A DNA stretch of 64,000 nucleotides from Streptomyces sp. NBC_00247 (GCF_036188265.1 NZ_CP108093.1:3051001-3115000); one strand, 5' to 3'. Counted from the first letter of the stretch, positions 50,308-59,156 are shown. Notes: generated by a model not told the origin, from the letters alone. Numbers and translations: made by a program.

Positions 50308-51716
50308 CGCGGGCGTCCGGCGCCGCACCCGGCCCGACGGGCGGGGGCGGCGCGCGAGCGGTGGGCGGCACGGAAGCGGTGGACGGTACCGAGCCGGTGG
50401 ACGGTACGGAAGCGGCGAGCGGCCCGGTGCGCGCGCCGGGCCTCGACACCGACGCGCTGCTCGACGACCCCGGCATCCGGATCGTGGTGTGCTGCGGCTC
50501 CGGCGGTGTCGGCAAGACGACCACGGCCGCGGCGCTCGGTGTACGGGCGGCGGAGCGCGGGCGCAAGGTGGTCGTCCTCACCATCGACCCGGCGCGACGG
50601 CTCGCCCAGTCCATGGGCATCGACCGGCTCGACAACGTCCCGCGCCGGGTCGAGGACATCGCCGGCGAGGGCGAACTGCACGCCATGATGCTCGACATGA
50701 AGCGGACCTTCGACGAGACGGTCGAGGCGCACGCGGACGCCGAGCGGGCCCGCGCCATCCTGGAGAACCCCTTCTACCAGTCCCTGTCGGCCGGGTTCGC
50801 GGGCACGCAGGAGTACATGGCGATGGAGAAGCTCGGGCAGCTGAGGGCGCGCGACGAATGGGACCTGATCATCGTCGACACCCCGCCCTCGCGCTCCGCC
50901 CTGGACTTCCTGGACGCGCCGAAACGGCTCGGGTCGTTCCTGGACGGCACCTTCATCCGACTGCTGATGGCGCCGGCGAAGATGGGCGGCCGGGCCGGGA
51001 TGAAGTTCCTCAACGTGGGCATGTCGATGATGACGGGCACGCTCGGAAAGCTGTTGGGCGGCCAGTTCCTCCGGGACGTACAGACGTTCGTGGCCGCGAT
51101 GGACTCGATGTTCGGCGGGTTCCGTACGCGGGCGGACGCCACCTACCAGCTGCTCCAGGCCCCGGGGACCGCGTTCCTGGTGGTCGCGACTCCGGAGCGG
51201 GACGCGCTGCGCGAGGCGGCGTACTTCGTGGAGCGGCTCGCCGCCGAACGCATGCCACTGGCGGGGCTGGTGCTCAACCGGGCGCACGGCAGCGAGGCCT
51301 CGCGCCTGACCGCCGAGCAGGCGCTCGCCGCCGCCGAAAATCTTGAGGCGGCGAGCATGGTGGATCAGGCTGCCGGGAAGACTGGTCTTCGTGACCCGGC
51401 GGTAGCCCTCTCTCCCGAGGCATCCCCCGAATCCGCTGAGTCCTCCCCCCTTACCGGCAAGGACGGCGCACCGGCGGTCCCCGTGGTCGCGATCGAGGAA
51501 CTCACCGAAGGACTGCTGCGCCTGCACGCCGAACGCATGCAGGTCGTGGCCCGCGAGCGGCTCACCCGCGAGCACTTCACCGCCGCCCACCCGGAGGTCC
51601 TGGTGACGGAGGTGGCCGCGCTGCCGGGCGACGTGCACGATCTGGCGGGCCTGCGGACCGTGGGCGACCGCCTCGCGGCCGGCGCCGCGGGCCGCGATCC
51701 CGCCGGGCCGGCCTGA
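50304..51716 (+). CDS. ArsA/Get3-like ATPase, second subunit (BagB-type)
   Basis: 470 residues. After a Gly/Ala-rich 55-residue start the P-loop reads VVCCGSGGVGKTTTAAAL; the signature lysine of SIMIBI ATPases (KGG) is Ser here, while the catalytic GKTT is kept. Switch I/II follow (LTIDPARRLAQSMGI, IIVDTPPSRSALDFLD). A long hydrophobic helical region (MLDMKRTFDETVEAH and MGGRAGMKFLNVGMSMMTG) fits the cargo-binding domain of Get3-like proteins. It likely forms a heteromer with the preceding product. Convergent with wblA. Confidence 0.91.
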   Translation: MTRASGAAPGPTGGGGARAVGGTEAVDGTEPVDGTEAASGPVRAPGLDTDALLDDPGIRIVVCCGSGGVGKTTTAAALGVRAAERGRKVVVLTIDPARRLAQSMGIDRLDNVPRRVEDIAGEGELHAMMLDMKRTFDETVEAHADAERARAILENPFYQSLSAGFAGTQEYMAMEKLGQLRARDEWDLIIVDTPPSRSALDFLDAPKRLGSFLDGTFIRLLMAPAKMGGRAGMKFLNVGMSMMTGTLGKLLGGQFLRDVQTFVAAMDSMFGGFRTRADATYQLLQAPGTAFLVVATPERDALREAAYFVERLAAERMPLAGLVLNRAHGSEASRLTAEQALAAAENLEAASMVDQAAGKTGLRDPAVALSPEASPESAESSPLTGKDGAPAVPVVAIEELTEGLLRLHAERMQVVARERLTREHFTAAHPEVLVTEVAALPGDVHDLAGLRTVGDRLAAGAAGRDPAGPA

Positions 51717-51923
51717 GCACCCGGGCCACCGCCCGACCGTGCCGATCGCGCACCCGTGATCAGGCGCGCAGGACCTCGTGGGTCTGCGGAAACACGAGGC
51801 CGGGCACGTACGCGCCCGCGCGGAAGCGTTCGCCTCACTGGCACCGGCACCGGTCGGCCGTGGCACGGGAGCGGAAAGCGGGCACGCCCGACCGTGGCAC
51901 GGCCCCGGTTCGCCCGGAGCATC

Positions 51924-51958
51924 CCCCGTACGGCGCGTTCGCGCGACTCCGTACGGGG
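51924..51958. terminator. Hairpin between the ArsA pair and wblA
   Basis: CCCCGTACGG / CCGTACGGGG, 10-bp stem with a 15-nt loop, in the 303-bp gap between convergent genes. No gene is visible in the gap. Confidence 0.6.
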
Positions 51959-52019
51959 ACATCGACAGCTGTGTCCCCCTGTCGGCCCATCAGCCCAACC
52001 GGGTTGCGGGCCCTGAGCG

Positions 52020-52370
52020 TTACCCCACTGCGGCGTACGTCTCCTGGAAGTCGTCGTCGTCCATCTCGATGACCCCGGGCAGCATGCCGGTCGAGCGCTC
52101 GTACTCACTGCGCGCGGTCTCCAGCAGACGCCGCCAGGACGTGACGGTGGGGCGGCGGCGCAGCAGTGCCCGGCGCTCCCGCTCCGTCATGCCGCCCCAC
52201 ACGCCGAACTCGACGTGGTTGTCGAGCGCGTCGGCCAGGCACTCCGTCCGCACCGGGCATCCGGTGCACACCGCCTTGGCCCTGTTCTGTGCTGCCCCTT
52301 GTACGAACAGCTCGTCCGGATCGGTAGTGCGGCAGGCTGCCTGCGCACTCCAGTCGGTTACCCAGCCCAT
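52020..52370 (-). CDS. wblA: WhiB-like iron-sulfur regulator WblA
   Basis: 116 residues from ATG 52370 (MGWVTDWSAQ), GAGGAC about 9 nt upstream. Four cluster cysteines Cys13, Cys35, Cys38 and Cys44 (C-x21-C-x2-C-x5-C) and the turn GVWGG before the basic ERERRALLRRR segment. WblA is a pleiotropic regulator needed for sporulation and a down-regulator of antibiotic production; the mycobacterial counterpart is WhiB4, a redox sensor. Expected to bind sigma factor region 4. A long upstream region (617 bp) separates it from the divergent PBP gene. Confidence 0.95.
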   Translation of the reverse strand: MGWVTDWSAQAACRTTDPDELFVQGAAQNRAKAVCTGCPVRTECLADALDNHVEFGVWGGMTERERRALLRRRPTVTSWRRLLETARSEYERSTGMLPGVIEMDDDDFQETYAAVG

Positions 52371-52987
52371 GCCGGCGCCGTCCTCTCCCGAATTGAGGCT
52401 CCCCCACGGCGGCAGCGGCATATTCACCGCTGCCAGTTGAGGACGTTACGGAAGCGGCCACGAGCACAACACCCCCTTCGGGCCCAATCTTGAATGGCCC
52501 GAACGGACTATGCGTACGCAGCAGATCACCCAGGGGAGTGACGCGAGGACATGCGAGGCCAACTGTGCAAAATCGGGACAGTACACCCGAGTTGCAACGG
52601 ACTCTCCATGACACACCAGGCGTTTTCGGGGACGCCTTGCGCGTGGTCCTCATGCACGGGCACCGAGCGGGGGGACGCATACAGCGCGTGCGTGGGGGTT
52701 GATACGGGGCCGGACTGCTGTGACAGTTGAGTGCAGCTTAGGCCAAGGGATGCGCGCGTGTCCGGCGAATGACAACGTAGCCACTACGCCGTGCCGTCAC
52801 GCCGGCGCACGCCTGCGTGACAGGTCTGCGCCGCAGCGCGCCCCCAGACCTCCGCCGCCCCGCCCGCACGCTTGTGACGTGCGGAATCGGTCTCTCAAAC
52901 CCGCTTCTCGTAACGGGTTGGTACCTGAACATCCCGAGCGGAGCCTGCTCCATCGGAACGTACAGGGATACGGATTAGGCTGCCCCC
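52371..52987. other. wblA-PBP divergent regulatory region
   Basis: 617 bp with no credible gene. It must hold the wblA promoter and the PBP promoter. TGGCCCGAAC at 52495-52504 fits the degenerate AdpA consensus TGGCSNGWWY about 125 bp before wblA; no other site could be assigned. Length and the single developmental gene fit a heavily regulated leader. Confidence 0.6.
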
Positions 52988-55231
52988 ATGCCAAAAAAGC
53001 GCTCGGGCGGGGGTCTCACCACGACCCAGCAGGCCGCCAAGTTCCTCGGTGTCGCCGCGCTCTCCGGAGCTGTGCTGGCAGGCATCGCACTGCCGGCCGC
53101 GGGCGCACTGGGCCTCGCCGCCAAGGGGACGGTCGAGGGATTCGACGAGATCCCCGCCAACCTCAAGACACCACCGCTCAGCCAGCGCACCACGATCCTG
53201 GATGCCGACGGGGGTGCCATCGCGACGGTGTACTCCCGCGACCGCACCGTCGTGCCGCTCAAGGACATCTCCCCGTACATGCAGAACGCGATCGTCGCGA
53301 TCGAGGACTCCCGCTTCTACGAGCACGGGGCGGTCGACCTCAAGGGCATCCTGCGCGCGATGAACCGCAACGTGCAGTCGGGCGGGACGGCGGAAGGCGC
53401 GTCGACCCTCACCCAGCAGTACGTGAAGAACGTGTTCGTCGAGGAGGCGGGCGACGACCCGGAGAAGGTCGCCGAGGCCACCCAGCAGACCCTGGGCCGC
53501 AAGGTCCGTGAGCTGAAGTACGCGATCCAGGTCGAAGAGGAGCTCGGCAAGAAGAAGATCCTCGAGAACTACCTCAACATCACGTTCTTCGGACAGCAGG
53601 CCTACGGCGTGGAGGCCGCCTCCCAGCGGTACTTCTCCAAGCACGCCAAGGACCTGAAGCTGGAGGAGGCCGCGCTCCTCGCCGGCATCGTCCAGTCGCC
53701 CAGCCGGTACGACCCCGTCAACGACGAGGAAGAGGCGACCAAGCGCCGCAACACGGTCCTCGCGCGCATGGCCGCGACCGGCAGCGTCTCGCAGGCCGAG
53801 GCCGACAAGGCCATGGCGGCGCCGATCAAGCTGAAGGTCAAGACCCCGCAGAACGGCTGCATCACCGCCGTCAGCGGCGCGGGCTTCTTCTGCGACTACG
53901 TACGCAAGGTCATCCTCTCCGATCCCACCTTCGGAAAGACGAGCGAGGACCGGTCGAAGCTCTGGAACCTCGGCGGTCTGACGATAAAGACCACGCTCTC
54001 CCCGCGCGCCCAGGAGGCCGCCGACGAGGCCGCCACCGCGAAGGTCGACAAGACCGACAAGGTCGCCGCCTCGGTGGTCCAGGTCGAGCCCGGCACCGGC
54101 AAGATCCTCTCGATGGGCCAGTCCCGCCCCTACGGCCTGGACCAGAAGAAGCACGAGACGGTTCTCAACCTCGCCGTCGGCTCCGCGATGGGCGGCTCCA
54201 CCTACGGCTTCCAGGTCGGCTCGACCTTCAAGCCGATCACGGCGGCGGCGGCTCTGGAGAAGGGCATCAGCCCGGCCCAGTCCTTCACCACGGATCACGA
54301 GATCACGCTGCCGAGGCAGTCCTTCACCACCTGTTCGGGCGCCATCGCGATGGACAAGGACTGGCTCGTGGGGAACGAGACGGACGAGGAGAAGGGCACC
54401 TGGGACATGACCAGCGCCCTCGGCAAGTCCATCAACACCTACTTCGCGAAGCTGGAGCAGAAGGCCGGCCTCTGCAACACCGTCCAGATGGCGAAGAAGG
54501 TCGGCTACGCCCGCGGGGACGGCAAGACCCTCGGCGAGGACCCCTCGATCACCCTCGGTGGCGCGGAGAGCACCCCGCTCGGCATGGCCGCCACGTACGC
54601 GACGTTCGCCAACCGCGGCACGTACTGCACCCCGATCGCCATCCAGTCGATCACCGACGCCAACGGCAAGAAGCTCGCCGTTCCGAAGTCGAGCTGTTCG
54701 CAGGCGATGAGCGAGAAGACCGCGGACACGGTCAACCAGATGCTGAAGGGTGTCGTCGAGGACGGCACCGGTACGGCGGCCGGGCTGAGTGACCGTGACA
54801 ACGCGGGCAAGACCGGTACGACGAACGACCGCAAGGACGCCTGGTTCGTCGGCTACACCCCGAACCTGTCGACGGCCGTCTGGGTCGGTGCCGACATCGG
54901 CAAGAAGATCCCGATGTACGACATCACGATCGGCGGACAGTACTACGACAAGGTCTGTGGTGGCTGTCTGCCCGGCCCGATCTGGAAGATCGCGATGACC
55001 GGCGCCCTCGATGCCGGTGAGACCCCCTCCTTCAACACCGTCGCGGTCCCGCGCGGTGAGGAGAAGGGCGACAAGGACAAGAACAAGGGCCGCGACGAGG
55101 AAGGCGACGACACCGGCGACGACTCCACCCCGACGCCCGGCATCACCGTGCTGCCGGACTTCCTCGGCGGCAACCAGGGCAACCAGGGCGGCCGGCACGG
55201 CGGTCAGGACGCAGGCGGCAACGGGCCGTGA
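52988..55231 (+). CDS. Class A penicillin-binding protein (transglycosylase/transpeptidase)
   Basis: 747 residues. Short basic N-terminus and one membrane segment (about 22-45). Glycosyltransferase 51 domain with catalytic Glu106 in IEDSRFYEHG and the second-site motif EGASTLTQQYVKN. Transpeptidase with Ser412-Thr-Phe-Lys415 (SxxK), Ser481-Ile-Asn483 (SxN) and Lys608-Thr-Gly (KTG). A Lys/Asp/Glu-rich tail follows; no PASTA domain. Builds and crosslinks peptidoglycan outside the membrane. Counterpart of PonA2 (Rv3682) by position next to the WhiB gene. TTAGGCT lies 9-10 nt before the ATG and no ribosome site is seen, suggesting a leaderless mRNA. Confidence 0.95.
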   Translation: MPKKRSGGGLTTTQQAAKFLGVAALSGAVLAGIALPAAGALGLAAKGTVEGFDEIPANLKTPPLSQRTTILDADGGAIATVYSRDRTVVPLKDISPYMQNAIVAIEDSRFYEHGAVDLKGILRAMNRNVQSGGTAEGASTLTQQYVKNVFVEEAGDDPEKVAEATQQTLGRKVRELKYAIQVEEELGKKKILENYLNITFFGQQAYGVEAASQRYFSKHAKDLKLEEAALLAGIVQSPSRYDPVNDEEEATKRRNTVLARMAATGSVSQAEADKAMAAPIKLKVKTPQNGCITAVSGAGFFCDYVRKVILSDPTFGKTSEDRSKLWNLGGLTIKTTLSPRAQEAADEAATAKVDKTDKVAASVVQVEPGTGKILSMGQSRPYGLDQKKHETVLNLAVGSAMGGSTYGFQVGSTFKPITAAAALEKGISPAQSFTTDHEITLPRQSFTTCSGAIAMDKDWLVGNETDEEKGTWDMTSALGKSINTYFAKLEQKAGLCNTVQMAKKVGYARGDGKTLGEDPSITLGGAESTPLGMAATYATFANRGTYCTPIAIQSITDANGKKLAVPKSSCSQAMSEKTADTVNQMLKGVVEDGTGTAAGLSDRDNAGKTGTTNDRKDAWFVGYTPNLSTAVWVGADIGKKIPMYDITIGGQYYDKVCGGCLPGPIWKIAMTGALDAGETPSFNTVAVPRGEEKGDKDKNKGRDEEGDDTGDDSTPTPGITVLPDFLGGNQGNQGGRHGGQDAGGNGP

Positions 55232-55274
55232 CGGAGGGGCGGCCTCGGGCCACCCACCCCGTCCCGCGCCATGG

Positions 55275-55311
55275 CCGGACGGTAGGCGGCAGACAGGCGC
55301 CTACCGTCCGG
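55275..55311 (+). terminator. Terminator of the PBP gene
   Basis: CCGGACGGTAGGCG pairs with CGCCTACCGTCCGG (14 bp) over a 9-nt loop, 44 nt after the stop. Confidence 0.85.
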
Positions 55312-55367
55312 CGAACGACAGAAGGTGGGGCGCCCCGGTCAACGGGCGCCCCACCTTCTGTCGTTCG
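55312..55367. terminator. 24-bp perfect hairpin, bidirectional terminator
   Basis: Positions 55312-55335 are exactly complementary to 55344-55367 around an 8-nt loop. Together with the preceding hairpin it separates the PBP gene from the convergent YqeY gene. Confidence 0.85.
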
Positions 55368-55470
55368 GGGCCCGGCCCGGGGAGCCCGCGAAGTCCCACC
55401 CGCGAAGGTCAGCCCACGAGCCTTCGAGTCACGGGCGGTTCGCCCCACGAGGGTTCGACCCGCGAGTGGT

Positions 55471-55935
55471 TCAGCCCGCGAGGGACTTCTTCACCGCGGC
55501 GGCGACCCGGCCGCCCTCGGCGAGACCCGCGACCTTCGGGCTGACGATCTTCATCACGGCGCCCATGGCGCGGGGGCCCTCGGCACCGGCGGCCTTCGCC
55601 TCCGCCACGGCGGAGCCGACGATCGAGTCGAGCTCTTCGTCGGAGAGCTGCTTGGGCAGGTACGCGTCGAGCAGTTCGCCCTCGGCCTTCTCCCGCTCGG
55701 CCTGCTCCGTCCGCCCGCCCTGGGCGAAGGCCTCCGCCGCCTCGCGGCGCTTCTTCGCCTCCTTGGCGATGACCTTCTGCACCTCGTCGTCGGAGAGTTC
55801 GCGAGCGGTCTTCCCGCTCACCTCCTCCTTGGTGATCGCGGTGAGGGTCAGCCGAAGGGTGGACGAGGTCAGCTCGTCGCGCGCCTTCATGGCGGTGGTG
55901 AGGTCTTCCTTGAGCTTGGACTTGAGCGTGGTCAT
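55471..55935 (-). CDS. GatB/YqeY domain protein
   Basis: 154 residues, helical, starting MTTLKSKLKEDLTTAMKARD. The C-terminal half (LPKQLSDEELDSIV and GPRAMGAVMKIV) is the YqeY module shared with the tRNA-amidotransferase GatB tail, which binds tRNA. Free-standing YqeY proteins are common and of unknown role. Short direct repeats with GCCCGCGAG/GGTTCG units follow its stop (55390-55470). Confidence 0.93.
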   Translation of the reverse strand: MTTLKSKLKEDLTTAMKARDELTSSTLRLTLTAITKEEVSGKTARELSDDEVQKVIAKEAKKRREAAEAFAQGGRTEQAEREKAEGELLDAYLPKQLSDEELDSIVGSAVAEAKAAGAEGPRAMGAVMKIVSPKVAGLAEGGRVAAAVKKSLAG

Positions 55936-56028
55936 GACTCGATTGTGTCAGGTACGCGGTCCGGGGCGCCCGTTTGTTTTCCCTCCTCCGCCGGACCCCC
56001 ACCGGGCCGGGTCTGCGACGATGGGCGC

Positions 56029-56967
56029 ATGCGCGCACGCTACGGAGTTCCCCTGAAAGTCGCTGCGGCCGGTGCGGCGGTCGGCGCCGCCGGTCTCGCC
56101 TACGCCGCGGGGTTCGAAGCCCGCTCGTTCCGCCTCCGCCGGGTGACCGTACCGGTACTCCCGCCCGGTGCACGCCCGTTGCGCGTACTCCAGATCTCGG
56201 ACGTCCACATGGTCAGCGGCCAGCGCAAGAAGCGCGCCTGGCTCCAGTCCCTGGCCGGGCTCCGCCCGGACTTCGTCGTCAACACGGGCGACAACCTCTC
56301 GGACCCCGAGGCGGTGCCCGAGCTGCTGGACGCGCTGGGCCCCCTCATGGAGCTCCCGGGGGTCTATGTCTTCGGCTCGAACGACTACTACGGCCCCAAA
56401 CTCCGCAACCCCGTGCGCTATCTCAAAGAGAAGGCGGCGGGGAAGCACGGGCTCAACGGGAACGCCCCGGCGACGAACGTGGTCCACAACCCGTGGGAGC
56501 CGATGCGCGACGCGTTCGACGACGCGGGTTGGATCGGTCTCTCCAACACCCGCGGACGGCTGAAGCTCGACGGTCTGGACATCGCGTTCACCGGCCTGGA
56601 CGACCCCCACATCAAGCGGGACAGGTACGCCGAGGTCTCCGGCGGCCCCGAGACGGGTGCCGACCTCTCCATCGGCGTGGTCCATGCCCCGTACCTGCGC
56701 TCGCTGGACGCGTTCACGAAGGACGGCTACCCGCTGATCCTGGCCGGTCACACGCACGGCGGGCAGCTCTGCATTCCCTTCTACGGCGCACTGGTCACCA
56801 ACTGCGACCTGGACACCGACCGGGTGAAGGGCCTCTCCAGCCACACGGCGGACGGCAACCGGGCCTACCTCCACGTCTCGGCCGGCTGCGGCACGAACCG
56901 CTACACCCCGGTCCGCTTCGCCTGCCCCCCGGAGGCGACCCTGCTCACGCTGACCCCGCGGGCGTGA
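56029..56967 (+). CDS. Calcineurin-like metallophosphoesterase
   Basis: 312 residues from ATG 56029. N-terminal hydrophobic anchor or signal (VAAAGAAVGAAGLAYAAG). Metal-binding motifs in order: QISDVHM, NTGDNL, GSNDYYG, GVVHAPY and AGHTHGGQ, the complete five-block set (D-x-H, G-D, G-N-[DH], H, G-H-x-H). Rv3683 is the positional counterpart. Likely acts at the membrane on a phosphodiester, perhaps of lipid or nucleotide; substrate not known. No ribosome site is visible. Confidence 0.93.
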   Translation: MRARYGVPLKVAAAGAAVGAAGLAYAAGFEARSFRLRRVTVPVLPPGARPLRVLQISDVHMVSGQRKKRAWLQSLAGLRPDFVVNTGDNLSDPEAVPELLDALGPLMELPGVYVFGSNDYYGPKLRNPVRYLKEKAAGKHGLNGNAPATNVVHNPWEPMRDAFDDAGWIGLSNTRGRLKLDGLDIAFTGLDDPHIKRDRYAEVSGGPETGADLSIGVVHAPYLRSLDAFTKDGYPLILAGHTHGGQLCIPFYGALVTNCDLDTDRVKGLSSHTADGNRAYLHVSAGCGTNRYTPVRFACPPEATLLTLTPRA

Positions 56968-56997
56968 CGGGCGGAGCCTGATTCGCTCGACTCCCAG

Positions 56998-57031
56998 CCG
57001 TGGCGGATCAGCCCGGGCCCATCCGCCACGG
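56998..57031 (+). terminator. Terminator after the metallophosphoesterase
   Basis: CCGTGGCGGAT pairs with ATCCGCCACGG (11 bp) over a 12-nt loop. Confidence 0.8.
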
Positions 57032-57071
57032 ATGAATCGCGGCCCGGGAAACCCGCCTTTACGGTGAGGCC

Positions 57072-57809
57072 ATGACCGCCGCCCCGAAAACCGCGACGCT
57101 GCCCAGACCCCGGGCGGAGGACGCGTTTCTGCGGGGCGCCCGCACCCCCCGCCGGACGGCCGCCGTGTTCCGGGCGCTGGTGTGCGCGGCGGCGATCTGC
57201 GGCCTCACGATCGAATTGGCGACGACCGGTGCGCCGCTGGAGTTGCTGAGCCGGTTCACCTTCCAGGCGAACGTCGCGGTCGCCGGGGTCTTCGGGTGGT
57301 CCTCGTTCCGCTCCTGGACAGGTCGCGGACCGGCGTCCCCGCACCTCACGGGGGGCGCACTCCTCGTCGCGGTGATCATCGGCCTGACGTACCACCTGAT
57401 CCTGACCGACAACAGCTTCGGCTACTCCGCCGCCGGCTCTCCCGCCGCCCCGCCCACGGGCGCTCGGGCCGTCTCACAAGCGCTGCTGCACACGGCCCTG
57501 CCCGTCGCCGTAACCCTGGACTGGCTCCTGCTGACCCCTGCCCGGACGCTGCGCCTGCGCTTCCTGCCGCAGTGGCTGCTCTGCGCCGTCGCGTACCTGG
57601 CCTTCGTGCTGGCCCGGGGCACCCTGCTCGCCCCCGACGCCGGCCCCCGCTACCCGTACCCCTTCCTGAACGTGGACACGTACGGCTACTCGGAGGTCCT
57701 CGCCCACGCTTTCGCCCTCTCCCTGCTCCTCGTGGTCCTGGCCTCCCTGCTCATCGCCCTGGACCACGTGCGCCCCCGCCTCCGAGATCGGACCGGGGCC
57801 CGCCGGTAA
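57072..57809 (+). CDS. Pr6Pr-family membrane protein
   Basis: 245 residues with six hydrophobic segments and the family features FTFQAN near 66, GLTYHLILTD near 105, and PYPFLNVDTYG near 200. These conserved polar patches within membrane segments define the Pr6Pr (FAR-17a/AIG1-like) group, of unknown activity in bacteria. ATG preceded by TACGGT and 6 nt, so possibly leaderless. Followed directly by tRNA-Pro. Confidence 0.88.
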   Translation: MTAAPKTATLPRPRAEDAFLRGARTPRRTAAVFRALVCAAAICGLTIELATTGAPLELLSRFTFQANVAVAGVFGWSSFRSWTGRGPASPHLTGGALLVAVIIGLTYHLILTDNSFGYSAAGSPAAPPTGARAVSQALLHTALPVAVTLDWLLLTPARTLRLRFLPQWLLCAVAYLAFVLARGTLLAPDAGPRYPYPFLNVDTYGYSEVLAHAFALSLLLVVLASLLIALDHVRPRLRDRTGARR

Positions 57810-57874
57810 CCGGATTTCGTCTCCGGGCGCGGGTGGGCTAAAGTAATCGATGTCGCCGGGAGACCGGTGGACAT

Positions 57875-57948
57875 CGGGGTGTAGCGCAGCTTGGCAGCGC
57901 GCTTCGTTCGGGACGAAGAGGTCGTGGGTTCAAATCCCGCCACCCCGA
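57875..57948 (+). tRNA. tRNA-Pro (anticodon CGG)
   Basis: 74 nt: acceptor CGGGGTG with CACCCCG, D arm TAGCGCAGCTTGGCAG, anticodon arm CTTCG-TTCGGGA-CGAAG with CGG, T arm GTGGGTTCAAATCCCGC. CCA not encoded. Decodes CCG. tRNA-Pro genes are known integration targets of actinomycete elements such as pSAM2, though no integrase is seen here. Confidence 0.96.
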
Positions 57949-57965
57949 CAGCTGAAACACCAGGT

Positions 57966-57999
57966 CAGGGCCGGTTTCCCTTCGGGGAGACCGGCCCTG
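57966..57999 (+). terminator. Terminator of tRNA-Pro
   Basis: CAGGGCCGGT pairs with ACCGGCCCTG, extended by an inner TTTCCC/GGGGAGA stem with a TTCG loop, followed by CTTGTTT. Confidence 0.9.
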
Positions 58000-58137
58000 C
58001 TTGTTTCCTGGTCCAGATGTTGGGTGTGAGCTGGGTGTGATCTTGGAACGCCTGGACACGGCTGGCCCTGCGACGCAGCGACCTCGGTGCGATGCGACCG
58101 CGCGCTCCCGTCGGCCAGTCGGCCACCACGCCTTCCG

Positions 58138-58456
58138 TCAGTGCCGTAGGTCCCCGGCCGTCCAGTCGTCCCCCAGCTCTCGGCGCAACGTCTCCAATCC
58201 CCCGTCGGCCTCACGCCGGAACGATTCCTGCCGCTCGCGGGTCCAGGGCGAGGGGCCCGCCGGGTGATTCCAGGCGAGTGAGGACTGGTACAGGTCGGCG
58301 AGCCTGGTGAGCTCACGGCTGGTACCCGGAGTGAGGGGCAGACTCCCCGGGGCGGCGGGATACCCGAAGGGGCTGTCCACATCAGGCATGCCCGAGGGGC
58401 CCGGCCACTGCGGTGTCGACGCCGTATTCGACGAAGAACCGCAGGTGACGGGGCAT
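58138..58456 (-). pseudogene. Frameshifted small conserved hypothetical gene
   Basis: Two overlapping minus-strand frames look like halves of one gene of about 105 residues. The first (58456-58382) reads MPRHLRFFVEYGVDTAVAG and stops; the second (58389-58138) starts inside the stop (ATGCCTGA overlap) and continues to LRRELGDDWTAGDLRH. I recall small actinomycete proteins beginning with an LRFFVEYG-type strand and followed by YQSSLAW...GPSPWT helices in one chain, hence the frameshift reading. Alternatives are a coupled pair or programmed slippage. Sits just beyond tRNA-Pro. Confidence 0.55.
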
Positions 58457-58835
58457 GCCACAGCCTTTCACGGCGCTGGGCACACGCGGGCCGGCCGAGG
58501 CGCTCGGTGGCCCGGGTGGAACGCCCGGTCGCCCGCGGGCCACCGCAGCGACGGCGTCGACGGGAGCCTCTCGGTCACCCAGTGATCACGGACGCCGAAC
58601 TGCTGCGGACGCGAGCGCGACGGCCCCGCCTTCACAAGGTTCGGGCCCCGGCCTTCGACGCCGGACCGCGGGAACTCCGTCGCCGCACGAGCGGACAGCT
58701 GCGAGACAGTGACGGCAGCGGCGACTGGGGCGGGGGCGACGGCAGCGACGGTAGCGGTGACCTGCACAGTAAGAAGACGTAGCGGTTGTTCGATGCTCAC
58801 CAAAGGGGTGCGGGAGAGCCCGTAAAGTCGTGGGC
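58457..58835. other. Gene-poor stretch with degenerate GACGGCAGCG repeats
   Basis: 379 bp with no recognised gene. A GTG-started minus-strand frame (about 58792-58468) is Ala/Val/Pro-rich and lacks a ribosome site. Contains GACGGCAGCG-type repeats around 58705-58755. Confidence 0.5.
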
Positions 58836-59069
58836 ATGGATCTTCACACTGCGACGATGTGGGAGACAGCCGAACTCGCCGGAGGACCTGCTGATGGTCT
58901 TCGGATGCGGGTTCCCGACCAGCCACCGGTCCTTCAGGTGACGCGTCCCTGCCGCGTCGAATCCCCGGACGGCGAAGAATTCATGGTGGACGCGTTGTAC
59001 GTGTACCGCCGCGACCCCTATGCGCAGGACGAGCCCGTGGCGTACGGGTTCGACGCCGCCAGCCCCTGA
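58836..59069 (+). CDS. Small conserved hypothetical protein
   Basis: 77 residues from ATG 58836. The chain begins MDLHTATMWETAELAGGP and ends PVAYGFDAASP, with LYVYRRDPYAQDE as the most ordered part. I recall closely similar proteins throughout Streptomyces, but no function. TAAAGT lies 7 nt before the ATG and there is no ribosome site, so a leaderless transcript is likely. Ends at a hairpin shared with tatA. Confidence 0.8.
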   Translation: MDLHTATMWETAELAGGPADGLRMRVPDQPPVLQVTRPCRVESPDGEEFMVDALYVYRRDPYAQDEPVAYGFDAASP

Positions 59070-59105
59070 TACGTACGGGCGGCATCGAGGAACCGGGCAG
59101 ACCTC

Positions 59106-59146
59106 GCCCCCTGCCCCGCGGTCACGAGGACCGGCGGGCAGGGGGC
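59106..59146. terminator. Bidirectional terminator
   Basis: GCCCCCTGCCC pairs with GGGCAGGGGGC (11 bp), with an inner CGGT/ACCG stem, between two convergent genes. Confidence 0.85.
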
Positions 59147-59156
59147 GTGGGCGCGG

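Noticed and set aside
57838..58059. Minus-strand frame containing WRDLNPRPLRPERSALPSC
   Set aside because: It is a translation of the tRNA-Pro gene on the wrong strand, a well-known annotation artefact.
58468..58792. Ala/Val-rich minus-strand frame after the small pseudogene
   Set aside because: No ribosome site and low-complexity composition; not supported as a gene.
57875..59069. Integrated element at tRNA-Pro
   Set aside because: No integrase, excisionase or duplicated tRNA 3' end was found in the flanking sequence.
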